Shown: in pieces, positions 54,816-64,000 of the stretch
Layout: each line of letters opens with the position of its first letter
How positions within the stretch are numbered: the first letter of the stretch is position 1
Origin: Malania oleifera
Lineage: Eukaryota > Streptophyta > Magnoliopsida > Santalales > Ximeniaceae
Reading direction: 5' to 3'
Assembly: GCF_029873635.1 (NCBI RefSeq)
Contig: NC_080420.1
Coordinates: 29,317,032 to 29,381,031 of the forward strand
Length of the DNA stretch: 64,000 bases
Program-made: the position numbers and the translations under genes
The notes under the pieces: model-generated
Told to the model about the DNA's origin: nothing
Databases searched by the model: none
Seen by the model: only the letters and a program-made list of their open reading frames with translations

Positions 54816-56711
54816 TTGACCATGGCACCAAACACTGCTGAGAGACTTGGTGCACTGGAAGCACAGGTTGAAGAGACAACCAACAATATGGCCAACGAGA
54901 TGGCCCAACTGAGGGGACTTGTTGATGAGGTGATGGGATCACAGCAACATCAAGCAAGTTTGACAAGTGAAATGTCAGAGGACTTTCACCACACTGTGGA
55001 AACTTTGCAGGCCCGGATGGCAGATCTGGATGCAAAGGTAAATGTGATGGTTCTTGCTATGGGGAACTCCAACACTCCGGGAGTTAGCAAAACCAAGGTG
55101 CCAGAACCCAGGACGTATGGGGGTGCCCGAGATGCCAAGGAGTTAGAGAACTTCTTGTTTGATGTGGAGCAGTACTTTCGCGTTGTGAGGATGGCCTCAG
55201 AACAGGCAAAGGTGGATACTGCGACCATGTACTTGGTTGGTGATGCCAAACTGTGGTGGCGTACCAAGTACAGAGAAATTGAAAATGGAAGCTGTGTGAT
55301 TGATAGTTGGGCAGACTTGAAGAGAGAGCTCAAGGCCCAATTTTTTCCTGAAAATGTTGAGTATAATGCAAGGAGAAAACTGAGAGATCTCAAGCATACG
55401 GGGTCGATCAGCGAATATGTGAAACAATTCTCGGCTTTAATGTTGGATATTCGAGATATGTCGAAGAAGGACAAGTTGTTCTATTTTCTTGAGGGGATGA
55501 AACCGTGGGCAAGGACTGAACTTCATAGACAAAGAGTTCAAGACTTGCCTACCGCACAAGCTGCTGCCGAACGCTTGACTGACTATGCTGGGGAGAAAAC
55601 CACTTTGTCCAAAGGATTTGGCGGAGAGGGAAACAATGGAAAGTCTTTCAAGAAAGGCAAACCCAAGAATGGGGGAGCCGACTATAAAGCATCAACCTCA
55701 AAGGAAGCTTCGTCGTCTCGAGAGTTCAACACACCCAAGGGAAAGGGTAAACTTGAGTGTTTCTTGTGTCGAGGTCCTCATAGAGTCTTTGAGTGCCCTC
55801 ACAAGGCATCACTTAATGCTTTACAGGCTTCCATTGCCGAACAGGCAGGGGAAGACGACGGGGAAGAAGATGAGACCCCGAGGATGGGTGCAATGCGGCA
55901 GGTGAGCGCATTGGAAAAGCAGGCGAAAGTACCAAAGGTTACACGAGCCAGAGGGCTAATGTTTGTGGACTTGAGAATCAATGGGAAGAGCACCCGCGCT
56001 ATGGTGGATACCGGGGCTACCCATAACTTTGTTTCGCAACCAGAAGCTTGGAGACTCAACTTATCCTTAGAGAAGGATACAGGACGCATGAAAGCAGTTA
56101 ATTCTGTAGCCCAGCCTACTCTGGGAGTAGCCAAGCAAGTTACTGTGAAGCTTGGGCAGTGGGAAGGTCATGTGAATTTTACAGCAGTGCCATTGGATGA
56201 CTTTCCAGTCATTTTGGGAATGGAGTTCCTAAGGGGAACGAAGGCAGTGATGATGCCTTTGGCTGGTTCCCTATGCCTGATGGGAGATCACCCGTGCATG
56301 GTGCAAGCTATTGCAACGAAAGGAGATGATGGGAAGTTCCTTTCAGCCATGCAACTCAAGAAAGGTCTGAGGAAGGGAGAGCAGACATATCTAGCCACGA
56401 TGGTGGTAGATAACGAAGTAGGCAAAGAGCTGGTGCCTACAACTATCCAAGCGGTGTTGGATGAGTACAAGGAGGTGATGCCAGATAAGTTACCTCACGA
56501 ACTACCTCCACTACGGGGTGTGGAGCATGAGATCGAGTTGTTTCCAGGGGTGAAACCACCTGCAAAAGGGCCATATCGGATGGCGCCTCTAGAGTTGGCA
56601 GAATTGAGGAAGCAACTTGATGAATTATTGGAAGCGGGATATGTTCGCCCTTCCAAAGCACCATTTGGAGCACCGGTGCTATTTCAGAAGAAACACGATG
56701 GGAGCCTGTGA
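54816..56711 (+). pseudogene. Element G gag, protease and RT start
   Basis: The ATG at 54816 (or 54822, MAPNTAERLG) opens 631 codons. A coiled-coil-like N-terminus (about residues 5-80) precedes the retrotransposon gag domain (FLFDVEQYFRVVRMASEQAK near 55153, WWRTKYREIENG near 55255). The zinc knuckle CFLCRGPHRVFEC (55757-55797) has the spacing CX2CX3HX4C. The protease motif VDTGATHNFV is near 56004. The RT start (PFGAPVLFQKKHDGSL) ends at TGA 56709-56711. That stop could come from one C-to-T change at a CpG, since the same frame continues straight on at 56712. Confidence 0.95.
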
Positions 56712-57371
56712 ATGTGTGTAGACTACCGCGCGCTCAACAAGGTGACAGTGCGCAACAAGTATCCTATTCCGTTGATTGCTGATTTATTGGATCAGTTGAG
56801 TCATGCCAAGTACTTCACTAAACTTGACTTGAGGTCAGGTTACTATCAGGTGAGAATTGCTGATGGGGATGAGCCGAAGACTACTTGTGTGACACGGTAT
56901 GGGGCATATGAATTTTTGGTGATGCCGTTTGGGTTAACGAATGCACCTGCAACATTCTGCACCTTGATGAACCAGGTTTTCCGTGAATACCTTGACAAGT
57001 TTGTCGTGGTGTACCTGGATGATATCGTTGTCTACAGTTCCACTCTGGAGGAACATAAAGAGCATCTGCGGAAGGTGTTCGATAGGCTGAAGGGAAACAG
57101 TCTATATGTGAAGAAGGAGAAGTGCTCTTTCGCTCAGAAAAGCATAAAATTCCTTGGTTATGTGATTGACCAAGGTCATATCAGAATGGATATGGAGAAG
57201 GTAAGGGCAATTCAAGAATGGAAGATCCCAACAACAGTGAAAGAGTTGCGTTCCTTTCTTGGCCTTGCCAACTACTACAGGAAGTTCGTAGAGGGGTATT
57301 CACGAAGAACGGCCCCTATGACAGAACTACTAAAGAAGGGTCATGGGTGGAACTGGACAGAGAAGTGCTAG
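56712..57371 (+). pseudogene. Element G reverse transcriptase core
   Basis: This is the same frame as the gag part. It contains [35 protein letters not shown] (first Asp near 56824), the [10 protein letters not shown] motif and [11 protein letters not shown] near 57007 (Asp pair), so all catalytic residues are present. The TAG at 57369-57371 replaces a codon where relatives usually have Trp, one G-to-A step away. RNase H follows in the same frame. Confidence 0.95.
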
Positions 57372-59318
57372 GGAGCCTTTGATGACTTGAAGGATGCCAT
57401 GATGAGAGATCCGGTTCTGGCTCTTCCGGATGTCATGAAACCCTTCGAGGTACAGACAGATGCATCAGACTTCGCCCTTGGAGGAGTCTTGGTACAGGAG
57501 GGACACCCTGTTGCGTATGAAAGCCGTAAGCTTAGTGAAGCGGAGCGGAAGTACACAGCTCAAGAGAAGGAGATGTTAGCGGTGATACATTGTCTCCGTG
57601 TGTGGAGGCATTACTTACTTGGGGCAAGGTTTGTGGTGAAAACTGATAATTCAGGTGTTAGCCATTTCTTCACACAGCCAAAGTTGACACCCAAGCAAGG
57701 CCGATGGCAAGAATTCTTGGCAGAATTTGATTTCTCATTTGAGCACAAGGCGGGGCGATTGAACCAAGTCGCGGATGCACTGAGTAGGAAGGCCGAACTG
57801 GCGGCCTTACAAATGGTAACGCATCTGACTTCAAGCACTGTTACCACAACGATGCGGGAGCGCATCAAAGAGAACTTAGCCAAAGATCCAGTTGCGCAGA
57901 ACTTAATGAAACTTACCGAAGAAGGGAAGGCACGACAGTTTTGGATGGAAGATGGATTGCTGATAACCCATGGTAACCGGCTCTTTGTGCCACGAGCAGG
58001 TGATCTGAGAAAGACATTGCTGAAGGAATGTCATGATACCATGTGGGCCGGACATCCAGGATGGCAGCGCACTTTGGCCTTACTAAAGCGGGGGTACTAT
58101 TGGCCGCACATGCTTGATGATGTGGTTGATTATACCCGAACTTGTCTCACTTGCCAACAAGACAAGGTTGAGTGGAGGAAAACGGCTGGGCTGTTGGAGC
58201 CCTTACCAGTACCGTCCAAACCGTGGGAAAGTGTCTCATTGGACTTCATCACCAACCTGCCAAGAGTGGGAGACGCAGGGTCTATACTTGTTATTATAGA
58301 CAGGTTTTCGAAGTATGGTACATTCATAGCCGCACCGAAGTACTGTTCGGCCGAGGAGACAGCACAGTTATTTTTTAAGAACATTGTGAAATATTGGGGT
58401 GTTCCCCACGACATTGTTAGTGACCGAGACTCAAGATTCACTGGCAACTTCTGGACAGAACTTTTCAGAATCCTCGGTTCACAACTAGAAATCTCTTCGA
58501 GTTATCACCCACAGACAGATGGACAGACGGAGAGATTCAATGGGCTACTTGAAGAGTACTTGCGCCACTTTGTCAACGCCAACCAGAAGAATTGGGTGCA
58601 GCTACTCGATGTGGCTCAGTTCTGTTTCAATGCCCAAAAGTGCTCCACAACCAACAAGAGTCCTTTTGAGCTTGTTACAGGCCAGCAGCCACTGTTACCT
58701 CACACAGTGGATGAGCCGTACAGAGGAAAGAGTCCCAGGGCGTACGTCTTTACCAAAGAATGGAAACGAAATGCTGAGATTGCCCGAGCCTACCTCGAGA
58801 AAGCTACTAAGCGGATGAAGAAGTGGGCAGATCAGGGGAGAAGAACCCAGCACTTCAACGTAGGTGACTTGGTGCTTGTTAAGCTCAATCCTGAACAAGT
58901 CAGGTCACTACGAGGACGAGATAGGAGACTACTTCGCAAATATGAAGGACCAGTCCCCATCTTGGCCAAAGTCGGGAAGGTCTCCTACAAAATCAACCCT
59001 CCGACTTGGATGAAAGTGCATCCTGTGTTTCACGTCAGCTGCCTCAAGCCGTACAACGCCGACACTGACGATCTAAGCAGAAATCAGTCAGCCAGAGCAG
59101 AAATCAATACAGGGCAACCTGACAGACGTGAAGTTGAAGAAATCCTTGCAGACAGAGAGTTCAAATCCTCAAGGAAGAAGCGGCAGGAATTCTTAGTAAA
59201 GTGGAAAGGCCTTGGTGACGAAGAAATTAGCTGGGTTTCGGCGGAAGACATGCAACCGTTCGTAGATGAAGTTGAAGTGTACCTAGCGTCAAAGTCTACG
59301 GGGACGTCGACCGCATAA
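57372..59318 (+). pseudogene. Element G RNase H, integrase and chromodomain
   Basis: This frame of 649 codons starts right after the second stop. RNase H has TDASDFALGGVL near 57459 and YTAQEKEMLAVI near 57552. The integrase zinc region is HDTMWAGHPGWQRTLALL near 58030 with CLTCQQDK, followed by SLDFITNLP near 58236, VSDRDSRF near 58419 and TDGQTERFNGLLEEY near 58518, giving an intact DDE triad. The C-terminal chromodomain (REVEEILADREF, then EFLVKWKGLG and SWVSAEDM, 59128-59253) would bind modified histones and steer integration. The frame ends at TAA 59316-59318, just before the GGGGGAG tract. Confidence 0.95.
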
Positions 59319-59329
59319 GTGGGGGAGAA

Positions 59330-59849
59330 TGTCACGAGCTAAGCTTGTTCAGGGCATTATGCTTGCCTGTGACCGCTTATCTCGTGTGTTTGGGATGGGT
59401 TTCCATCATGTAAATACTAGTGTAGGGTTATTTTCCAGTATTTACTTCATTGTAAGCCAAATAAGGCAGTATGACTCCTCGGTCACATTGATGTTTCCTA
59501 GTGCCAGAGTGAGAATGGCCCAGAAAGCTCTTTAGGGGAGGGTGAGTGTTCATCAATCATTGTAAAACTCACTAGCAATTGTCAACGTGCTTAGCCTACT
59601 TGCCTCCCTCGCTAAGTACAACATGTCAACGGAGGATTTGTTAATGAATTACGTTTGCTTCAATATTTACTGCTTGGTTGCCACGGCTTTCATGAATTGA
59701 TTATAATTTCCGCTGCTATCTGATTGAATGTTAATGAAAGTGTTCTGTGGATGAATGTTGGTAAACAAAAGGCTGGCTAGTTAAGCAAGAGTGCTTTAGC
59801 TAGCGCCGCACGGCCCTTCACAACGGTGTGAAAAAGGCGGACCGTGACA
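59330..59849 (+). repeat. 3' LTR of element G
   Basis: It differs from the 5' LTR by T/C at the TGT(T/C)AACGG site and C/T at GTTC(C/T)GTGG. The polypurine tract AGTGGGGGAGAA lies directly before it. Confidence 0.98.
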
Positions 59850-59854
59850 TCGGG

Positions 59855-60063
59855 CGCCGACGATCAATCCACTATTTCTAGAAAAATTACAACTTGGGCA
59901 AATTTCAAATTACCAATAGTAATTAGAAATACCCTAGAGTACAAATACTATTTTTAACTCTACAAATTTGAGGTGTGATTACAAATGGTGAGGGAAGCTC
60001 TTTATATAGCTTCAACCTAAAGTTCAATAAACATTTCCTACCAATGTGGGACAAAAACCAACA
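59855..60063 (-). repeat. 3' LTR of Copia H, inner piece (minus strand)
   Basis: On the minus strand the LTR starts TGTTGGTTTTTGTCCCAC at 60063, right after a TTAAGGTGGAGATT purine tract (60064-60077 on plus). It runs to the Gypsy G junction. A TATA-like TATATAAAG is seen near 60000-60008 (reverse strand). Together with 54031-54193 the LTR is about 370 bp. Confidence 0.85.
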
Positions 60064-60077
60064 AATCTCCACCTTAA

Positions 60078-60957
60078 CGATAAATTCAACAAATTTTTAG
60101 CCGCCAACACTCTGGAGTTCCACATTTTTAGTGCCTTCCAAAAATACTCAAACTTGCAGGATATTGATCAAGTCCAAACAATGTTTGAACTTGATTGTTG
60201 TCACAATCTTGGTCAACATATCTGCGGGATTCTTAACTGTAGCAATCTTATGAAGAATTAATTTTTTGCTTTCATCAATTATAGCCCGCGTAAAATGAAA
60301 ATGAACGTCGATGTGCTTCGTTCGTGCATGGTAGACTTGATTTTTCGCCAAATGAATAGCACTTTGGTCATCACAGAACATAGTAATGTGCTTCTGAACA
60401 ACTCCCAAATTTTCAAGTAAACCTTGCAACCAAATAGCTTCCTTAACAGCCTCTGAAGCTGCAATGTACTCTGCTTCTTTTGTAGAGAAAACAATAGTAG
60501 ATTGTGAGGTAGACCTCCAACTCACTGGACCATTAGTAAATGTAAATACATGTCTAGTAGTTGATTGACGTTTATCCTAATCACTTGAAAAATCAGAATC
60601 CACATATCCAACAACACATTGATAAATAATATTATTTTTCTCAAATACTATACCAGCATTAATAGTATTCATAATGTATCGTAAAATCCATTTCACAGCT
60701 TGCCAATGTCCTTTACCCGGATCATGCATATACCTGCTCGCCATACTAACAACTTATGAAATATAAGGTCTTGTACAAACCATTGCATACATCTGACTAC
60801 CAACTGCACTTGCACAAGGAACTTGTGACATATACTTACATTCCTCATCTGAATTAGGAGATAAAGATGCACTAAGTTTGAAGTAAGGAGTAAGCAGAGT
60901 GCTAATTGGTTTTGACTACTCAGACATTCCAAAACTTTGTACTGCCTTCTTCAAATA
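60078..60957 (-). pseudogene. Element H RNase H and linker (minus strand)
   Basis: The minus frame at 60148-60525 gives SWRSTSQSTIVFSTKEAEYI, FCDDQSAIHLAKNQVYHART and ADMLTKIV, the end of Copia RNase H (TNT1/Tork-like). The linker to the RT (60526-60957) is broken by stops but shows recognisable VGYVDSDFSSD-like and GSQMYAMVC-like phrases. The protein is not intact. Confidence 0.88.
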
Positions 60958-62007
60958 CTATTTCTGAGTCAAACTTACTCTTCCTCTCATTCTGTCTCTA
61001 CATATCTCCATGCCAAGTATTTTCTTTGCTTCACCATGATCTTTCATCTCAAACTCTTGATTTAACTGACTTTTCAATTCGTTGATTTCTTCCCTGTTCT
61101 TTGAAGCTATTAACATATCATCAACATACAAGAGTAAATATATCAAAGATCCATTTTGTAGTACGCGAAAATAAACACAATGATCATGTTTATTTTTAAT
61201 GTACCTGTGACCAATCATAAACTGATGAAATTGTTTGTACCACTGTCTTGGAGGCTGTTTTAAACCATACAACGATTTTCCTAGTTTGCATACCCAATTT
61301 TCTTTTTCAGCAACCTTAAATCCATCTAACTTAGTCATATAGATTTCCTCTTCCAAATCACCATGTAAAAATGCAGTCTTTACATCAAGCTGAACTAGTT
61401 CAAGATCAAATTGTGCTACCAAAGCCAACAAAATTCGAATGGAAGAATGTTAACAACTGGAGAAAATACCTTATTATAATCAATACCTTCCTTCTGTGTG
61501 TAGCCCTTAGCTACCAATCTAGCTTTGAAGCGAACATCATTTGCATATGGAAATCATTCTTTCTTTACATAAATCCATTTGCAACCAATTGCTTTTTTAC
61601 CCTTGAGCAGCTGGGCTAGCTCCCAAGTTTGATTCTTATGAAGAGAGTGCATTTATTCATTCTTCATTTTTTTTTTTCCATTTGTCTGATTTAGAGTTCC
61701 TCATTCCTTCTTTGAAAGTGCAAGGAACATTATCATTTACAACTGGAAGCGCATATGCCACCATGTCAGTATACCGAGCAGGTTTTTGAATTTCTCTTCT
61801 TGACTTTTGAGAAACAATTGATTCTTGTTGCTGTGAAGATTCTCGGATTGAAACCTCCTCTTCTTATACATTGTTCCCTACTCTAACTGTACAGTTACAT
61901 CGTGCAGCCTCATTTCTCACTGAGTTTCCAAAAATTATACCAACCTCCACCTGTTGTTGAGTATTGCTGGTCTTTTCTTCAACTAATGTCTTCTTACGTA
62001 TTGTTTT
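60958..62007 (-). pseudogene. Element H reverse transcriptase (minus strand)
   Basis: The minus frame at 60958-61431 contains QLDVKTAFLHGDLEEEIYM (first Asp), LYGLKQPPRQWYKQFHQFM and LLLYVDDMLIASKN (Asp pair near 61130), so the RT active site is kept. Upstream (61432-62007) the linker and RT start are in other frames with several stops (KGCKWIYVKKE-like near 61565). Confidence 0.9.
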
Positions 62008-62850
62008 CTATATCATCGCAAGTTCATCAAAAGTCACATCTCTGCTTAGAATAATTTTTTTCGTCTTTAGACACCAAAGACAGTATCCTTTGACTCTTGC
62101 ACTAATCCCTAAGAATATTGCTTTCTTGGCTCTAGGATCCAACTTAGATTCTTTAACATAATAATAAGCAATAGTACCAAATACATGTAAAGAATCATAA
62201 TCATTAGCAGGTTCTCTAGACCATACCTCATAGGGTATTTTTCCCCCAATAGCAGATGATGGTAGGCGGTTGATAAGATGACACGCATACCTAATAGCCT
62301 CAGTCCAAAACCTTTTGTCCAACCCAGCATTAGACAACATACATCGAACTTTCTCCAACAAAGTCCGATTCATGCGCTCTGCCACCCCATTCTGTTGTGG
62401 TGTATTTTTAACTGTAAAGTGTCGAGTAATACGTTCATCTTGACATACCTTCACAAACGGATCACTCGTGTATTCACCACCATTATATGATCTGAGCCGT
62501 TTGATCTTTCTGCCAGTTTGAGTTTCTACCAATTTTTTCCACTTGAGGAAAATATCACACTTTTCATTTTTATTCTTCACAACATACACCCAAACTCCTC
62601 TGGAAAAATCATCAACAAAAGTGTCAAAATAATGCATACCACCCAATGAAGCAGTTTTGGTAGGCCCCCATACATCTGTGTGGATGTAGTCTAAAATACC
62701 TTCAGTCCGGTGGGTTGCAATGCAAAATTTCACTTTTGCCTGCTTTCCTAGAATACAATGTTCACAAAACTCAAGCTTACCTACCTTTGCATCTTTCAAT
62801 AAACTTTGCTTAACCAATTGTTGCAAAGATTTTTCACTTGCATGTGCCAA
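62008..62850 (-). pseudogene. Element H integrase (minus strand), second catalytic Asp changed
   Basis: A 280-codon frame covers the pre-integrase zinc region (CEHCILGKQAKVKF) and the integrase core: HTDVWGPTKTASLGGMHYF (first Asp), the second catalytic site read as RSYNGGEY where the family has RSDNGGEY (codon at 62485-62487), and NGVAERMNRTLLEK (Glu). The C-terminal FLGISARVKGYCLW region is present. The frame is open, but the Asp-to-Tyr change should abolish DNA cutting and joining. Confidence 0.93.
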
Positions 62851-63530
62851 TCACATATGCCGTAACCTAGTTGTATCTAAACCTGCATCTTTCTCAGAAA
62901 CAATAGCTGCTGAGCCAATAACTGTACTACCTTGAAAATAATACAAGTTATTTTTCCTAGTACCTTTCATCACCATAAGAGCACTTGATTTAGCCTTTAA
63001 GGTTCCATCTTTCAAAGTAATAGTGAACCCTTTAGATTTTAAGGCACCCAATGAGATCAGATTTTTCTTTAGGCTTGGAACATATCTAACATCAGTTAAG
63101 GTTTTAACAGTTTCATCTTGACATTTCAACTGCATTGAACCTATTCCAGTAGTTTTACAGGTATTATCATTTCCCATAAAAACAACCCCACCATCTAATT
63201 TTTCAAAATTAGAAAACTATTCTCTATTGCGCGGGCACATGTGATGGGAACAACCAGAATCTAAGATCTACTCACCACAGTTATGTGTCGAAGATGTTCC
63301 AACAATAGAAAAATCTGACTCACTTCCATCACCCTTTGCTATATTGGCATTAGAATGTGTTTTGCCCTTATTCTTTTGTTGCAATTTAGGGCAATATTTC
63401 TTCCAATGTCCTTTCTCATGAAAAAAGGCACATTCATCTTTACCAGGTTTCCCCCGAGAGTTATTCCTTCTTCTAGGTTTACGACTCTGATAATGTCCCC
63501 TTATTGTGTACAATGCTGATCATTGTGAAA
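62851..63530 (-). pseudogene. Element H protease and gag zinc knuckle (minus strand), truncated
   Basis: The minus frame at 62851-63177 holds the protease C-terminal half (VRYVPSLKKNLISLGALKSK). Near 63250 a SGCSHHMCPRN-like active-site phrase is split by stops. The knuckle CAFFHEKGHWKKYCP lies near 63430, with Phe where the second Cys is expected. The rest of gag and the 5' LTR are missing past about 63530, where intron-like DNA begins. Confidence 0.85.
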
Positions 63531-63576
63531 GTTTTTGTTCTTTTTTCATATGATTTCTCTTCATTGAAATGATGAT

Positions 63577-63779
63577 AAATTGCCAAAAGTTCATCAAAGG
63601 CACAACCTCCTTAACGATCTTCTTTCTATGATATTAGATGCTTGTTCTATAAGTATTATAATTCATTATTGGAGATCAAAGTTCATCAAAGGCACAACCT
63701 CCTTAGCGATCTTCTTTCTATGATATTAGATGCTTGTTCTATAAGTATTATAATTCATAATTCGAGATCAGACTCCCTT
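63577..63779 (+). repeat. Tandem duplication of about 96 bp
   Basis: The block AAAGTTCATCAAAGGCACAA through TAATTCATTATTGGAGATC is repeated almost exactly, with starts near 63585 and 63680. The copies differ at only a few bases (for example TTAACG/TTAGCG and TTATTGG/TAATTCG). It is a recent local duplication in intron DNA next to the truncated H. A diverged third copy lies at 51205-51310. Confidence 0.85.
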
Positions 63780-64000
63780 AATATTTGTGATGCTTTTGTG
63801 TTTTGCATTTGGAACATTTTATGCTAATTCCCCTTTAGTTACTTAATTGACTAGATCTTATAAACTTATTTTTTTTATTAGCAAAGAGAAATTTATATTA
63901 GCAAGGCATCAAGGGGATGCCATTTTGTGGTACAAAAATCAACCACTCTATAGAGTGTTGCAAAACATCAAGGATTACAATCATTACATTAAGATCATTA

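Larger units (their letters stand above)
54194..59849 (+). mobile_element. Element G: nearly intact chromovirus-type Gypsy retrotransposon
   Basis: It has LTRs of 520 bp (54194-54713 and 59330-59849), both starting TGTCACGAGC and ending GACCGTGACA, and a perfect target duplication TCGGG (54189-54193 and 59850-59854). The LTRs differ at two visible sites (about 99.6 percent identical), so it is the youngest element here. The order protease, RT, RNase H, integrase, chromodomain defines Gypsy chromoviruses. I cannot decide between the Tekay, Galadriel and Reina groups. Only two in-frame stops interrupt one long gag-pol frame. Confidence 0.98.
51029..64000 (+). other. PPC4 intron 10 (at least 13 kb, continues right)
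   Basis: No further PEPC exon is recognisable on the plus strand to the window edge, while the donor at 51029 is good. The intron is packed with insertions: RTE and L1 LINE pieces, a Tourist-like MITE, Copia H and Gypsy G. Unannotated parts (51029-51354, 51621-51780, 53621-54030 and 63530-64000) hold no recognised gene. Confidence 0.75.

Overview
This window is plant nuclear DNA, most likely from a eudicot with a repeat-rich genome; I cannot name the species. The evidence is one intron-containing gene with GT-AG introns, Copia, Gypsy, LINE and MITE relics, AT-rich intergenic DNA and no bacterial gene organisation. The only host gene I recognise is bacterial-type phosphoenolpyruvate carboxylase (the PPC4 class). 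It lies on the plus strand from 32787. Ten coding exons (about 369 codons) are readable and the gene runs off the right edge.

Layout. (1) 1-15675: a Sirevirus-like Copia element (A), cut open by a second, complete Sirevirus-like element (B, 822-12167). B itself carries a 505-bp hAT-type MITE (C, 5329-5833). (2) 15676-17575: a decayed minus-strand Copia (X) that A landed in. The left edge of the window is therefore a nest of four elements (X, A, B, C). (3) 17576-23250: AT-rich DNA with no recognisable gene. (4) 23251-29228: a decayed Copia (D) whose gag is split by a minus-strand solo LTR. (5) 29899-30555: a 5'-truncated LINE tail with a perfect target-site duplication. (6) 30556-32490: AT-rich DNA. 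(7) 32490-64000: the PPC4 promoter region, 5' leader and gene body.

The PPC4 introns are swollen by insertions. Intron 2 holds Copia E. Intron 8 holds a minus-strand LINE, an RTE-type LINE tail and Copia F, a relative of E that sits inside that tail. Intron 9 holds another RTE-type tail. The visible 13 kb of intron 10 holds RTE and L1-type LINE pieces, a Tourist-like MITE, and a minus-strand Copia (H) whose 3' LTR is split by a nearly intact chromodomain Gypsy element (G).

B is the richest element. It has 1.9-kb LTRs with a repeated palindromic motif, the same motif again just upstream of an extra third ORF, a third ORF ending in an acidic tail, and five polypurine tracts before the 3' LTR. 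E and F are independent insertions that share two identical premature stop codons, which points to spread of an already defective copy. I see no defence system, gene cluster or RNA gene. The most unusual signals are B's third ORF with its motif array, the palindrome arrays shared by four LTR families, and the shared stops in E and F. All retroelement proteins here are broken, and only the breaks are described.
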